A stretch of DNA of 32,778 nucleotides from Vibrio sinensis (GCF_003605645.1 NZ_QVMU01000003.1:267405-300182); one strand, 5' to 3'; positions 1-8,834 are shown, counted from the first letter of the stretch. Made by a program: numbers and translations. The notes: a model not told the origin generated them from the sequence alone.

Positions 1-43
1 GGAAAAAACTTGAATCGTCTACGACCAAAACTCTAATCGCCAT
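1..43 (-). CDS. cheB: Chemotaxis protein-glutamate methylesterase CheB, N-terminal fragment
   Basis: Only the first 14 codons are inside the window; the gene runs off the left edge. They read MAIRVLVVDDSSFF, the typical start of a CheB receiver domain, with the acidic pair DD of the phosphorylation pocket. An AAGGA Shine-Dalgarno sequence lies about 5 nt before the ATG. The gene follows cheA by 26 nt in the same direction, the usual cheA-cheB order in Vibrio. CheB demethylates chemoreceptors when phosphorylated by CheA. The call rests on a short peptide plus synteny; another response regulator cannot be fully excluded, but order makes CheB by far the likeliest. Confidence 0.85.
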   Translation of the reverse strand, partial: MAIRVLVVDDSSFF

Positions 44-69
44 GTGTTTCCTTTTTTATTATCAACGAC

Positions 70-2271
70 TTAAATGCGAGACGCAGCTGCGTATTGCTTT
101 AGCAAATCTGGAACATCAAGAATCAGAGCAATATGACCATCACTAGTAATCGTTGCACCTGCCATACCCGGTGTACCTTGTAGTAGATTATCAAGCGGCT
201 TGATCACCACTTCTTCTTGCCCGATCAATGTATCTACAACAAAACCAACACGTTGGCTACCGATCTGAACAATAACAACATGACCATGTCCTTTACGAAG
301 TTCGACTTTCCCAGCTTGTGGTGCAAGCCAGTTTTGTAAATAGAATAGTGGTAAAGATTTATCACGTACGATGATCGTTAACTGACCATCAACCACATTG
401 GTTCGACTTAAATCGAGGTGGAAAATTTCATTTACACTCGCCAGCGGTAAAGCAAATGGATGTCCGGCAACGCCAACCATAAGTGTTGGCAAAATAGCCA
501 ATGTAAGAGGAACTTTGATGGTTATTTGGGTTCCTTTACCCATTTCAGAATCGATATCAATCGAGCCATTCAGCGTGTTAATGGCGGTTTTAACAACATC
601 CATACCTACGCCACGTCCTGAAATGTCTGAAATCTTTTCTTTGCTTGAAAACCCTGGCGCAAAAATCAGGTTAAAACACTCTTTGTCGGTTAAACGTGAT
701 GCGGCATCTTCATCCATCATTCCACGCTTAACGGCAATACCCCGTAGTTTATTCGGGTCCATACCGCCGCCATCATCAACGATCGCAAGCTGAATATGGT
801 CTCCCTCTTGCGCAGCAGAAAGAATCACTTTACCTGTACGAGATTTACCCGCTTTCACGCGGTCTTCTGGCATTTCAATACCATGGTCAACAGAATTTCG
901 TACCAAGTGAATCAATGGATCCGCAAGTGCTTCAACCAAGTTTTTATCAAGGTCTGTCTCTTCACCACGCATTTCAAGATTAATATCCTTATTGAGGCTA
1001 CGAGCAAGATCTCGAACTACGCGAGGGAAGCGACCAAAAACTTTCTTAATTGGTTGCATACGCGTTTTCATTACTGCGCCTTGTAGGTCAGCCGTTACAA
1101 CATCAAGGTTAGAGACCGCTTTCGACATCTCTTCATCATTGCTGTTAAGACCAAGGCTCAATAATCGGTTACGAACCAATACCAACTCACCGACCATATT
1201 CATAATGGTATCGAGCGTCGATGTATCAACACGTACCGTCGCTTCTGCTTGAGATTTTTTCGCTGGCGCTGATGCTTCTTTCTTTACCGGTGGTTTAGGA
1301 GCCGATACCGGAGCAACTGGTGCTGGTTCTGGCGCCACAACGGTAGGGGCCGTAATAGGTTCAGTTACAGGAGACATCGTTTGAACTGCAGGCTTAGTCG
1401 CCATTTCCAGTTCTTCTACAGATGGCCCTTTGCCTGAACCATGCAACTCATCCAATAATTTTTCAAATTCTTCATCGGTCATCAGATCTTCATCTAACGA
1501 TGAAAAACTCGATGTCGCTGGAGTTGAAACTGGCGCGACGACAGGAGTAGGTTCAACAGGAATATTTTTCCCCGGAGCCTTACCTATACCATGAAGTTCA
1601 TCAAGTAACTTTTCAAATTCATCATCGGTAATATCTCCGCCCATTTCCATCGGTGTGCTTTGTGGTGCACTTTCTACTGGAGCTGGTGTGGCTTTTCCAC
1701 TCGGAGAGCTTCCCTTACCATGTAATTCATCAAGCAATTTTTCAAATTCATCTTGGGTTATCTCATCGATTGAATTTGCAGCCGTTTGAGCATCTTGATC
1801 CTCAACTGAGCCTTGAGGCTCTGAAAGATCCATAATTGGTTCTACAACAACTGGCGCTGGCATTTCTGGCACATCTTCAGAAGCTGGACGACTTAAACGA
1901 TGAAGCTCATTCAGTAAGCTATGCTCCGCTGGCGTTAATGGTTCTTGATTTTGTACAGCTCGAAACTGTTCGTTGACAGTATCAAGAGCAGATAACATCG
2001 TATCCATCAAACCCGCATCTACGGAACGTTGACCATTTCTCAACGTATCAAAAACGTTTTCCGCACCATGACAAGTGTCGACTAACTCAGTCAATGCCAA
2101 GAAGCCAGCACCACCTTTTACAGTATGAAACCCGCGGAAAATAGCGTTAAGAAGATCGCGGTCATCTGGGTTGTTTTCTAGTTCAACTAACTGCTCGGAT
2201 AGCAGCTCTAGAATTTCACCCGCCTCGACTAAAAAGTCCTGAAGAATATCTTCGTCTAAATCGTAGCTCAT
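70..2271 (-). CDS. cheA: Chemotaxis histidine kinase CheA with triplicated helix motif
   Basis: CheA takes signals from chemoreceptor arrays and phosphorylates CheY and CheB. The 733-residue protein shows an N-terminal Hpt (P1) domain with phospho-acceptor His49 in HTVKGG, a dimerisation domain (about 345-408), an HATPase domain (about 410-590; N box LVRNSVDHG at 456-464, G1 DDGGGMD at 499-505, G2 GRGVGMD at 552-558) and a CheW-like P5 domain (about 592-728). Between P1 and P3, instead of an ordinary P2 domain, sits a Pro/Ala-rich linker with three copies of (D/E)EFEKLLDELHG at residues 174-185, 217-228 and 267-278. In Vibrio polar-array CheA this linker region has been described as the LID region that binds ParP; that assignment is from family knowledge. 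The ATG has a GAGG ribosome-binding site and lies 9 nt after cheZ. Confidence 0.97.
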   Translation of the reverse strand: MSYDLDEDILQDFLVEAGEILELLSEQLVELENNPDDRDLLNAIFRGFHTVKGGAGFLALTELVDTCHGAENVFDTLRNGQRSVDAGLMDTMLSALDTVNEQFRAVQNQEPLTPAEHSLLNELHRLSRPASEDVPEMPAPVVVEPIMDLSEPQGSVEDQDAQTAANSIDEITQDEFEKLLDELHGKGSSPSGKATPAPVESAPQSTPMEMGGDITDDEFEKLLDELHGIGKAPGKNIPVEPTPVVAPVSTPATSSFSSLDEDLMTDEEFEKLLDELHGSGKGPSVEELEMATKPAVQTMSPVTEPITAPTVVAPEPAPVAPVSAPKPPVKKEASAPAKKSQAEATVRVDTSTLDTIMNMVGELVLVRNRLLSLGLNSNDEEMSKAVSNLDVVTADLQGAVMKTRMQPIKKVFGRFPRVVRDLARSLNKDINLEMRGEETDLDKNLVEALADPLIHLVRNSVDHGIEMPEDRVKAGKSRTGKVILSAAQEGDHIQLAIVDDGGGMDPNKLRGIAVKRGMMDEDAASRLTDKECFNLIFAPGFSSKEKISDISGRGVGMDVVKTAINTLNGSIDIDSEMGKGTQITIKVPLTLAILPTLMVGVAGHPFALPLASVNEIFHLDLSRTNVVDGQLTIIVRDKSLPLFYLQNWLAPQAGKVELRKGHGHVVIVQIGSQRVGFVVDTLIGQEEVVIKPLDNLLQGTPGMAGATITSDGHIALILDVPDLLKQYAAASRI
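1438..1752 (-). repeat. Three spaced copies of a 12-residue motif inside cheA
   Basis: Copies encoding (D/E)EFEKLLDELHG lie at 1717-1752, 1588-1623 and 1438-1473. They are spaced 43 and 50 codons apart by Pro/Ser/Ala-rich linker. Each is preceded by two or three acidic or polar residues (ITQ, ITD, MTD) and followed by a Gly/Lys/Ser stretch. The motif looks like an amphipathic helix with regularly spaced Phe and Leu, suited to protein binding. The DNA of the copies differs at some third positions, so they are conserved at protein level and are not a fresh duplication. Confidence 0.9.
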
Positions 2272-2280
2272 AAGTAACCT

Positions 2281-3000
2281 CTAAAACCCAAGACTTGAGA
2301 GTAAGTCATCGACTTCGTCTTGTGATGAAACCGCATCCTCGCGCTCAAGAGGGTTCAAAATCGGTCCCTCCGGGTCTGTAGATGCTTTCTTATTGTTGTT
2401 TGTCGGCTCTGCTCGTTGATTGGTGCTGAAAACGGTCAGAATTTCAACTAAACGCGTCTCTACTTCATTGACTAACGTAATGACTCTTCGAATGATTTGA
2501 CCCGTTAAGTCTTGGAAATCTTGTGCCATCAAAATATCAGTAAGTTGACCTCGCAACTCACTACTATTGCCCTCGACATGTCCAAGCATCTCATCGATAC
2601 GATGGCACAACGCTTTAAACTCAGCGAGTTCAATGCGACCACGCATCAATTCATTCCATTGTGGGCGAACTTGCAGCAATCCCTCATGTAGATTGTCAGC
2701 AATCGGCATACAACGATCGACAGCGTCCATCGTACGATTCGCCGCATCCTCTGTTTTCTCAATAACATATTGAAGGCGATCACGGGCATCAGGAATTTCG
2801 TCATTTGCGATCTGGTTCATACGCGTATCAAGACTGAACTGCTTGAGTGACTCATGCAGATCGCGCGTAAGTTCGCCGACTTCCTTTAACACCGGATTAT
2901 CTGGAGAATCTGCGATTTGAATGACAAGACGATCAGCATCATCTTGTCTTCCTTGCTCCAATAATTCGACAAGTTGTTTTGCTTGTTCTAATGAAATCAT
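2281..3000 (-). CDS. cheZ: CheY phosphatase CheZ
   Basis: CheZ removes the phosphate from CheY-P and so ends the tumble or reversal signal. The 239-residue protein is mostly helical. It carries the family's catalytic segment AQDFQDLTGQ at 159-168, where Asp164 and Gln168 correspond to E. coli Asp143 and Gln147. The C-terminus, DEVDDLLSSLGF, is the short amphipathic CheY-binding tail, separated from the four-helix core by an Asn/Lys/Pro-rich linker (about 195-225). It sits between cheY (45 nt upstream) and cheA (9 nt downstream), as in other Vibrio and Pseudomonas polar-flagellar operons. The ATG start is unambiguous. Confidence 0.97.
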   Translation of the reverse strand: MISLEQAKQLVELLEQGRQDDADRLVIQIADSPDNPVLKEVGELTRDLHESLKQFSLDTRMNQIANDEIPDARDRLQYVIEKTEDAANRTMDAVDRCMPIADNLHEGLLQVRPQWNELMRGRIELAEFKALCHRIDEMLGHVEGNSSELRGQLTDILMAQDFQDLTGQIIRRVITLVNEVETRLVEILTVFSTNQRAEPTNNNKKASTDPEGPILNPLEREDAVSSQDEVDDLLSSLGF

Positions 3001-3045
3001 CCTAAATTAGCCTTTAGTCAACTGGCACTTGAGTCAAAGCAATGA

Positions 3046-3438
3046 CTATAAGCGGTCAAAAATTTTGTCTAATTTTTCTTTTAACGTCGCTGCCGTAAAT
3101 GGCTTAACGATGTAACCGTTTACGCCCGCTTGCGCCGCTTCGATAATTTGTTCACGTTTCGCTTCAGCTGTGATCATCAAAACTGGCAAGTGTTTTAAAT
3201 CAGCATCAGCACGGATGTGTTTCAATAGGTCGATACCTTGCATGCCTGGCATATTCCAGTCAGTCACTACAAAGTCAAATCCACCTTTTTTAAGCATTGG
3301 GAGTGCGGTTAAGCCATCATCGGCTTCTTGGGTGTTATTGAAACCCAAATCGCGAAGTAGGTTTTTAACAATACGGCGCATTGTTGAGAAATCGTCAACA
3401 ATAAGGATTTTCATGTTTTTATTCAAAATAGCCTCCAC
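3046..3438 (-). CDS. cheY: Chemotaxis response regulator CheY (CheY3 type)
   Basis: CheY-P binds the flagellar switch and changes motor rotation. The 130-residue frame is one receiver domain: acidic pocket Asp15/Asp16, phosphorylation site Asp60 followed by Trp61, Thr90 and Lys112. This numbering agrees with what I recall for V. cholerae CheY3, the paralogue that controls the motor. The start needs care. The 130-residue reading begins with GTG at 3438, which has no ribosome-binding site in front of it. A strong GGAGG lies inside this frame and is ideally placed 5 nt before a TTG at 3426, giving a 126-residue protein. Either start keeps the whole receiver domain. It lies 19 nt after fliA. Confidence 0.95.
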   Translation of the reverse strand: MEAILNKNMKILIVDDFSTMRRIVKNLLRDLGFNNTQEADDGLTALPMLKKGGFDFVVTDWNMPGMQGIDLLKHIRADADLKHLPVLMITAEAKREQIIEAAQAGVNGYIVKPFTAATLKEKLDKIFDRL

Positions 3439-3457
3439 TGAGTTCTATATCAGTGTC

Positions 3458-4192
3458 TTAGTCATTATTTGTCCACGCGCTAAGCTTAACTCGTAGACGC
3501 TGCATTGATTGGCTTAGTATTTGGCTTACGCGAGATTCGCTGACCCCAATAACTTCACCGATTTCTTTCAAATTTAATTCTTCATCGTAATAAAGAGAGA
3601 GCACCAATGCTTCACGCTCTGGCAGTGATTTTATCGAATCAATCAATGCCTTGCGAAACATTTCATCAGCAACTCCCTTAAACGGTGTATTCTCTTCGCT
3701 ATCCTCTTCCGAAGTAATAACATCTTCGGATACTCCGAGGTCTTCAATGCCGACCAAACGTGAACAGTTTATGTCAGTTAACGCTCGATGATATTGGTCC
3801 AAACTTAGCTCAAGAAATTGAGCTACTTCGCTATCAGTCGGATCTCGGTTTAATTCACCTTCCAGCACAGAAATAGCGTGACTGATTTCGCGACTGTGTT
3901 TATGAACGGAACGAGGAACCCAATCTCCTCTGCGGATATCATCCAGCATTGCGCCGCGAATTCGAATACCCGCATAGGTTTCGAAACTCGCGCCCTTACT
4001 GCCATCATAGTTCTTTTGTGCTTCAAGAAGGCCAATCATTCCTGACTGAATTAAGTCATCAACTTGTACACTTGGTGGTAGGCGTCCTAACAAATGATGA
4101 GCAATACGCTTTACCAACACAGAGTATTTTTCTAAAAATACTTTCTGGCTGTTGTGATTCGCATATTGGTCATAGGTCAGTGCCTTATTCAC
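3458..4192 (-). CDS. fliA: Flagellar sigma factor FliA (sigma28)
   Basis: FliA directs RNA polymerase to late flagellar genes (class IV in Vibrio) and is held in check by the anti-sigma factor FlgM. The 244-residue protein has sigma region 2 (about 20-90, including DDLIQSGMIGL and the RIRGAMLDDIRRGDWVPRS stretch), region 3 (about 95-170) and region 4 (about 185-235) with the helix-turn-helix around 207-228. I chose GTG at 4192, which gives the usual MNKALTY N-terminus and has GAGG 9 nt upstream; the longer frame would need a TTG one codon earlier. The start overlaps the end of flhG by 8 nt, which suggests translational coupling. Confidence 0.96.
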   Translation of the reverse strand: MNKALTYDQYANHNSQKVFLEKYSVLVKRIAHHLLGRLPPSVQVDDLIQSGMIGLLEAQKNYDGSKGASFETYAGIRIRGAMLDDIRRGDWVPRSVHKHSREISHAISVLEGELNRDPTDSEVAQFLELSLDQYHRALTDINCSRLVGIEDLGVSEDVITSEEDSEENTPFKGVADEMFRKALIDSIKSLPEREALVLSLYYDEELNLKEIGEVIGVSESRVSQILSQSMQRLRVKLSAWTNND

Positions 4193-5078
4193 CAAATGGT
4201 CCCTCTATATCTACATTGTCTACTCGGTTTAGTAGACGTTCTACGAAAAATTCCAGATGTCCACTTGGTGTTTTAGGTATAGGCCAAGTGAGTGCTTTGT
4301 TTGCCAGTGAACCGATGGCCAAAGCCGCAGGTGAGCGAGGGAATGCATCTACAACAATTTTTTGCTTTTTAACCGCTTGGCGAACCTTATCATCTAAAGG
4401 GATACAGGCTACGAGCTCAAGGCTCACATTTAAGAATCTCTCTGTGACTAAGGTCAATTTTGCAAACAATTCTCGGCCCTCTCGATAGCTTCGAACCATA
4501 TTTGCAACGATTTTAAAACGTTGTACTTGATGCTCTTTACTCAAAAGCTTGATTAGAGCATATGCATCAGTTATCGATGTGGGTTCATCACATACCACGA
4601 CAACCACGTCTTGCGCGGCGCGTGAAAAGCTGATCACCATATCAGATATCCCAGCTGCAGTATCAACCAACAGAACATCCATTTCATCTTCAAGACTGCC
4701 GAAAGCACGAATCAATCCAACATGTTGAGCGTGAGTCAATTCTGTCATCGACTGAGTGCCTGACGTTGCTGGGATGATCTTAATTCCGTAAGGTCCTTCG
4801 ACGATTGCATCGGGTAAGTCACACTCACCAGCCAACACATGACCTAGGTTACGTTTTGGACGAATTCCTAGCATCACATCGATGTTTGCTAATCCCAAAT
4901 CGGCATCCAGTACCATGACTTTTTTACCTTGGCGAGCCATACAGATCGCTAGACCCAAAGTCACATTCGATTTCCCCACACCACCTTTGCCGCCAGTTAC
5001 CGAAATAACCTTAGTCAATGATGGCTGTGTTAAGCGGCGTAGTCCGCTTGCTTGATCTTGTATCATATTATTTGTCAT
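4185..5078 (-). CDS. flhG: Flagellar number regulator, MinD-like ATPase FlhG
   Basis: FlhG (FleN) limits the number of polar flagella and acts against FlhF. With the start at 5078 the protein is 297 residues. It has the deviant Walker A motif KGGVGKS at 31-37, a MinD-type Walker B region (DVLLVDTAAG), and near the N-terminus DQASGLR at 8-14, matching the DQAxxLR motif known to stimulate FlhF GTPase activity. A longer reading frame reaches 5135 inside flhF, but only the ATGs at 5081 and 5078 lie after the flhF stop (5092). A GGCGGA sequence sits about 5 nt before the second. It overlaps fliA by 8 nt downstream. Confidence 0.95.
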   Translation of the reverse strand: MTNNMIQDQASGLRRLTQPSLTKVISVTGGKGGVGKSNVTLGLAICMARQGKKVMVLDADLGLANIDVMLGIRPKRNLGHVLAGECDLPDAIVEGPYGIKIIPATSGTQSMTELTHAQHVGLIRAFGSLEDEMDVLLVDTAAGISDMVISFSRAAQDVVVVVCDEPTSITDAYALIKLLSKEHQVQRFKIVANMVRSYREGRELFAKLTLVTERFLNVSLELVACIPLDDKVRQAVKKQKIVVDAFPRSPAALAIGSLANKALTWPIPKTPSGHLEFFVERLLNRVDNVDIEGPFGE

Positions 5079-5091
5079 CATCGTCCGCCGC

Positions 5092-6597
5092 TTAGAACCT
5101 TTCAGATTCACTATTCCAGTAGTGTGGTTCATCATCCGCCGATTTCTCTAGTAATTCGTTCGCTTTTGCGACCATGTATTTTGGTTGCGCTATCACGATA
5201 TCTTCTGGAACTCGTTGACCATTTGCGATGTAAGCCACTGGTAGGGCATTTTGTACCACTACACTGACAAACTCGCCCAAACTCAATGATTCATCCAGCT
5301 TAGTCATAATGCATCCAGAAAGAGGGATACGTTTAAAATGTTCGATTGTTTCTTGTAACACTTTTCGTTGAGCTGTCGCCGGCAATACTAAGTAACTATG
5401 GATAACTTCTCCGCTATCGTGCATCAAGGTATCCAGTTGTTCAGACAATCGAACATCACGTTGTCCCATACCTGCTGTGTCCACTAACACTAAACGGCGA
5501 TTACGTAGCTGATATATTACTTCGGCCAATTCATCAGAATCTTTAGCTACTTTTACCGGACACCCCATAATTCGACCATAAATTGCGAGCTGCTCGTGGG
5601 CGCCAATACGGTAAGTATCAGTTGTCACCAATGCCACATTGTCTGCACCGAACTCCATCGCAGCGCGTGCAGCCAATTTTGCAACAGTCGTGGTTTTTCC
5701 TACACCGGTAGGACCTAGCAGAGCAACAACTCCACCGCGTTTTAATATATCGACTCTTGAAATTGGGATTTGATCAGCAACAAGCCCCAGTAATGCTTTC
5801 CACGCCTTAGTTGGCGGAGTGTCTTCTGGGATATAACACGCTAACTGATCAGCAAGCTCTGCTGATACGCCCATTCGTTCCAAACGCTTAATTAGCATTG
5901 CACGCAACGGTTCACGTCGTTCAACTTCTTGCCACATCAAACCTGAGACCTGGTGCTCCAAGAGTCGTCGGATTGAGGTCATTTCTTCGCGCATGTCTTC
6001 CAATTCTTCGTTCTGAACTGGCGCTCTTTCTTTGCTGCCACGCTCATAACGAGATGGGTCTAATCTTGGTGCTGGTCGATCAATTCGACGATCTTCTGCA
6101 ATCAAACGAGCAAGAGGCGAGTCATCTTTAACTTGCACATCGCTGAGTTGTCTATCGTTTTGTGGTCTATCACTGCGGTCATGGCGAGCGTTCGATTGAC
6201 GCTTGAGCAATGCCGCAAGAGAATCATCTTGAACAGGCTCTTCAACATCATGTTCACCACGCCCCGAACTGTAGTGTTTGAGCATGTTGGCAAAACGTTT
6301 AGTCATTGAACGCCCGGAATCGCCACTGGCCTGCAAGCTCACCCGATCATCGTCCAACTGACGTTGATTCGTTGACTGAGCAAGGCGAGGTGATACCTGA
6401 GTATGAGCGGTTCGAGGTTGCGAGTTATAATTGGTTGTTAGCCGAGCTGGGGCACTTTCGCCATCCACGGCCGCAACTATTTCTACGCCACCCGCGACTT
6501 TTTTATTAGACATGATCACGGCATCCGACCCTAACTCCTCTTTAACTTGGAGTAGAGCCATGCGCATATCTTTGGCAAAAAATCGTTTTATCTTCAA
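5092..6597 (-). CDS. flhF: Polar flagellar placement GTPase FlhF (SRP type)
   Basis: FlhF is an SRP-like GTPase that marks the pole where the flagellum is built. The 501-residue protein has a short basic N-terminal segment (KIKRFFAKDM), a charged low-complexity middle (about 50-215), then the NG GTPase domain: G1 GPTGVGKTT at 295-303, DTAG at 373-376 and TKLDE at 432-436. The start is TTG at 6597. I keep it because the residues straight after it are the conserved FlhF N-terminus; starting at the next ATG (residue 11) would lose them. A TTG start with only a weak GGA upstream suggests low translation, fitting a protein whose amount sets flagellar number. It follows flhA by 30 nt. Confidence 0.95.
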   Translation of the reverse strand: MKIKRFFAKDMRMALLQVKEELGSDAVIMSNKKVAGGVEIVAAVDGESAPARLTTNYNSQPRTAHTQVSPRLAQSTNQRQLDDDRVSLQASGDSGRSMTKRFANMLKHYSSGRGEHDVEEPVQDDSLAALLKRQSNARHDRSDRPQNDRQLSDVQVKDDSPLARLIAEDRRIDRPAPRLDPSRYERGSKERAPVQNEELEDMREEMTSIRRLLEHQVSGLMWQEVERREPLRAMLIKRLERMGVSAELADQLACYIPEDTPPTKAWKALLGLVADQIPISRVDILKRGGVVALLGPTGVGKTTTVAKLAARAAMEFGADNVALVTTDTYRIGAHEQLAIYGRIMGCPVKVAKDSDELAEVIYQLRNRRLVLVDTAGMGQRDVRLSEQLDTLMHDSGEVIHSYLVLPATAQRKVLQETIEHFKRIPLSGCIMTKLDESLSLGEFVSVVVQNALPVAYIANGQRVPEDIVIAQPKYMVAKANELLEKSADDEPHYWNSESERF

Positions 6598-6627
6598 AGG
6601 TTAACATCCGTCATTCAACGCAACGTA

Positions 6628-8721
6628 TCAGTTTCCTACAGCCTGTACGATGCGTATTTGTTTTTCATCTGGTATCTCTTGATAAGAGAGTACTCGCAGG
6701 GAAGGAATCGTATTTTTTACAAATCGAGCCAACGTTGAACGCAATACGCCTGACGTCAGTAAGACTGCAGGTTCGCCTTTTAGCTCTTGCTCTTGAGTTG
6801 CACGACTCAAGGATGCTTGCATTCGCTCTGCTAAACCTGGCTCGATACCAGCCGATTCCCCACCGGACGCTTGCATTGTTTGATGCAATATTTGTTCCAA
6901 CTCAGGAATCAAGGTTATCACGGGCAATTCTGGCTCTATGCCATTGATTTCTTGAACAATAAGTCGCTTAAGGGAGATCCGAGCTGCCGCTGTTAGGATG
7001 TCAGGTTCTTGACTCTTACTCGAATATTCGGACAACGTTTGTACAATGGTTCGAATATCTCGGATCGGGACCGCTTCGTTGAGCAAGTTTTGTAAAACTT
7101 TTACAACACAGCCTAAAGGCAGTTGATCAGGAACAAAACTCTCCACCAATTTCGGCGCACTACGAGCTAACATTTCTAATAAGTTTTGTACCTCTTCATG
7201 GCCTATAAGCTGAGAAGCATTGTTCGTGAGTAGTTGACTCATGTGGGTCGCTAACACGGTAGAAGAATCCACTACGGTATAACCTAGTGCTTGAGCATGT
7301 TCTCGGTTATCTTCTCGGATCCAAACTGCTTCCAAACCAAATGCAGGATCGATGGTTTGTTCACCATCAATCAAGCCATACACTTGCCCCGGGTTGATTG
7401 CCAGTTCCATGTCTGGACGGATTTCAGCTTCACCAACCGCAACCCCCATTAAAGTGATTCGGTAGCTATTTGGTGTCAGTTCGAGGTTGTCTCTAATGTG
7501 TACCGCTGGAATAAGAAAACCAAAATCTTGAGACAGTTTTTTCCGAACCCCTTTAACTCGCTCTAGAAGTTCTCCACCCTGATCCCTATCGACTAATGGA
7601 ATCAGACGATAACCCACTTCCAGACCGATAATATCGACTGGCTGTACATCATCCCATGACAATTCTTTCGGTGTTGGGGCTTCAGTCTCTCGAGTAACAG
7701 GAAGACTGGGAGCTTCTGACGCTTTCTGTTGCTTACGATGAATCCAGTAAGCCGCACCACCAGCTACCATGGCTAAAGATAAGAATGAAAAGTGCGGCAT
7801 ACCCGGCACAATACCCATAATGCCCAAAATGATCGCGGTGATCATGAGCGCCTTAGGGTTATCAAATAGCTGGAAGACAACGACTTGCCCCATATCTTCA
7901 TCAGTATTTTGACGAGTAACCATGATTGCTGCTCCAATCGACAACAAAAGCGATGGAATTTGAGCAACCAGACCGTCACCAATCGTCAGCAAGATATAAA
8001 TTTGCAGAGCTTGAGAGAATGCTAAATCGTATTGAACCATACCGATGGCCAAGCCACCGATGATGTTAATGAATAGAATTAAAATACCGGCAATCGCATC
8101 GCCTTTTACGAATTTAGAAGCACCATCCATTGAACCGTAAAAATCCGCTTCTTTGGTTACTTCCTGACGACGGGTACGCGCTTGTTCTTGGTCAATCAAA
8201 CCCGCATTCAAATCAGCGTCAATCGCCATCTGTTTACCTGGTAAAGCATCCAACGTAAATCGCGCACTCACTTCTGAAATACGCCCGGCACCTTTGGTTA
8301 CGACCATGAAGTTAATGATCATCAAGATCAAAAACACCACCAAACCAACCGCATAGTTACCGCCGATAACTACGTTACCAAATGCTTCGATAACGTTACC
8401 CGCAGCACCAGAGCCCTCGTGACCATAGAGTAGTACCACACGAGTTGAGGCAACGTTCAGCGCCAAACGTAGCAAAGTCGCGATAAGCAATACAGTTGGA
8501 AAGGCTGCAAAATCAAGCGGTCGACGTGTGTAAACTGTTACTAATAAAACCACCATGGATAAGGCGATGTTAAAGGTAAAGAAAAGGTCGAGCAAAAACG
8601 CTGGGATGGGTAGAACCACCATCGCCAACGTTGAGAGAACCATAACCGGAGCGCCAATGGCAGGCATGCTTCTTTGAGGAATAGAGGGTAATCTATCCGA
8701 AAAAGGCAGAGTAAACTTCAT
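6628..8721 (-). CDS. flhA: Flagellar type III export gate protein FlhA
   Basis: FlhA is the large inner-membrane component of the flagellar type III export apparatus. The 697-residue protein has about eight hydrophobic membrane segments in its first 330 residues and a large cytoplasmic domain (about 350-697) that docks export substrates. The FHIPEP-family signature region, with RISEVSARFTLDALPGKQMA and the following AIDADLNAG, lies at 147-174, in the loop after the fourth segment. The length is normal for the family. It is the first gene after a sigma54-like promoter at 8771-8786 and probably leads the flhA-flhF-flhG-fliA-cheYZAB transcription unit. The ATG has only a weak ribosome-binding site. 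Confidence 0.98.
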   Translation of the reverse strand: MKFTLPFSDRLPSIPQRSMPAIGAPVMVLSTLAMVVLPIPAFLLDLFFTFNIALSMVVLLVTVYTRRPLDFAAFPTVLLIATLLRLALNVASTRVVLLYGHEGSGAAGNVIEAFGNVVIGGNYAVGLVVFLILMIINFMVVTKGAGRISEVSARFTLDALPGKQMAIDADLNAGLIDQEQARTRRQEVTKEADFYGSMDGASKFVKGDAIAGILILFINIIGGLAIGMVQYDLAFSQALQIYILLTIGDGLVAQIPSLLLSIGAAIMVTRQNTDEDMGQVVVFQLFDNPKALMITAIILGIMGIVPGMPHFSFLSLAMVAGGAAYWIHRKQQKASEAPSLPVTRETEAPTPKELSWDDVQPVDIIGLEVGYRLIPLVDRDQGGELLERVKGVRKKLSQDFGFLIPAVHIRDNLELTPNSYRITLMGVAVGEAEIRPDMELAINPGQVYGLIDGEQTIDPAFGLEAVWIREDNREHAQALGYTVVDSSTVLATHMSQLLTNNASQLIGHEEVQNLLEMLARSAPKLVESFVPDQLPLGCVVKVLQNLLNEAVPIRDIRTIVQTLSEYSSKSQEPDILTAAARISLKRLIVQEINGIEPELPVITLIPELEQILHQTMQASGGESAGIEPGLAERMQASLSRATQEQELKGEPAVLLTSGVLRSTLARFVKNTIPSLRVLSYQEIPDEKQIRIVQAVGN

Positions 8722-8752
8722 AAATTCAGTGGGTACATTGTCGCGAAATTAG

Positions 8753-8825
8753 AAAGACTTACCAACAGCATGCAAGTTTTAGTCCATGAACTATGTCAAT
8801 TAAATGGCTTATGCGGTAAGTCTTT
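8753..8825. repeat. Perfect 11-bp inverted repeat bracketing the flhA promoter
   Basis: AAAGACTTACC at 8753-8763 is the exact reverse complement of GGTAAGTCTTT at 8815-8825. A second short pair, GCAT at 8768-8771 and ATGC at 8811-8814, continues the symmetry after a four-base gap on one side. The arms lie on either side of the sigma54-like promoter, one in the flhA leader and one just past the sixA stop. They could be paired activator sites (FlrC binds near or downstream of its promoters) or a large hairpin in a sixA read-through transcript. Neither is proven. Confidence 0.7.
8771..8786 (-). promoter_or_regulatory. Predicted sigma54 promoter of the flhA operon
   Basis: On the minus strand the sequence reads TGGACTAAAACTTGCA. 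It has GG and GC exactly 10 nt apart, and the TTGCA of the -12 element, as in the sigma54 consensus TGGCAC-N5-TTGCA. It lacks only the CA after GG. Its -12 end is 50 nt from the flhA ATG. Vibrio mid-level flagellar operons including flhA are known to need sigma54 and the activator FlrC, so the position fits. No start site has been measured here. Confidence 0.75.
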
Positions 8826-8834
8826 AGGGAAAAA

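Noticed and set aside
3949..4488. A 179-codon open frame on the plus strand across the fliA-flhG junction
   Set aside because: It is antisense to two clearly recognisable genes, has no recognisable domain and lacks a good start signal.
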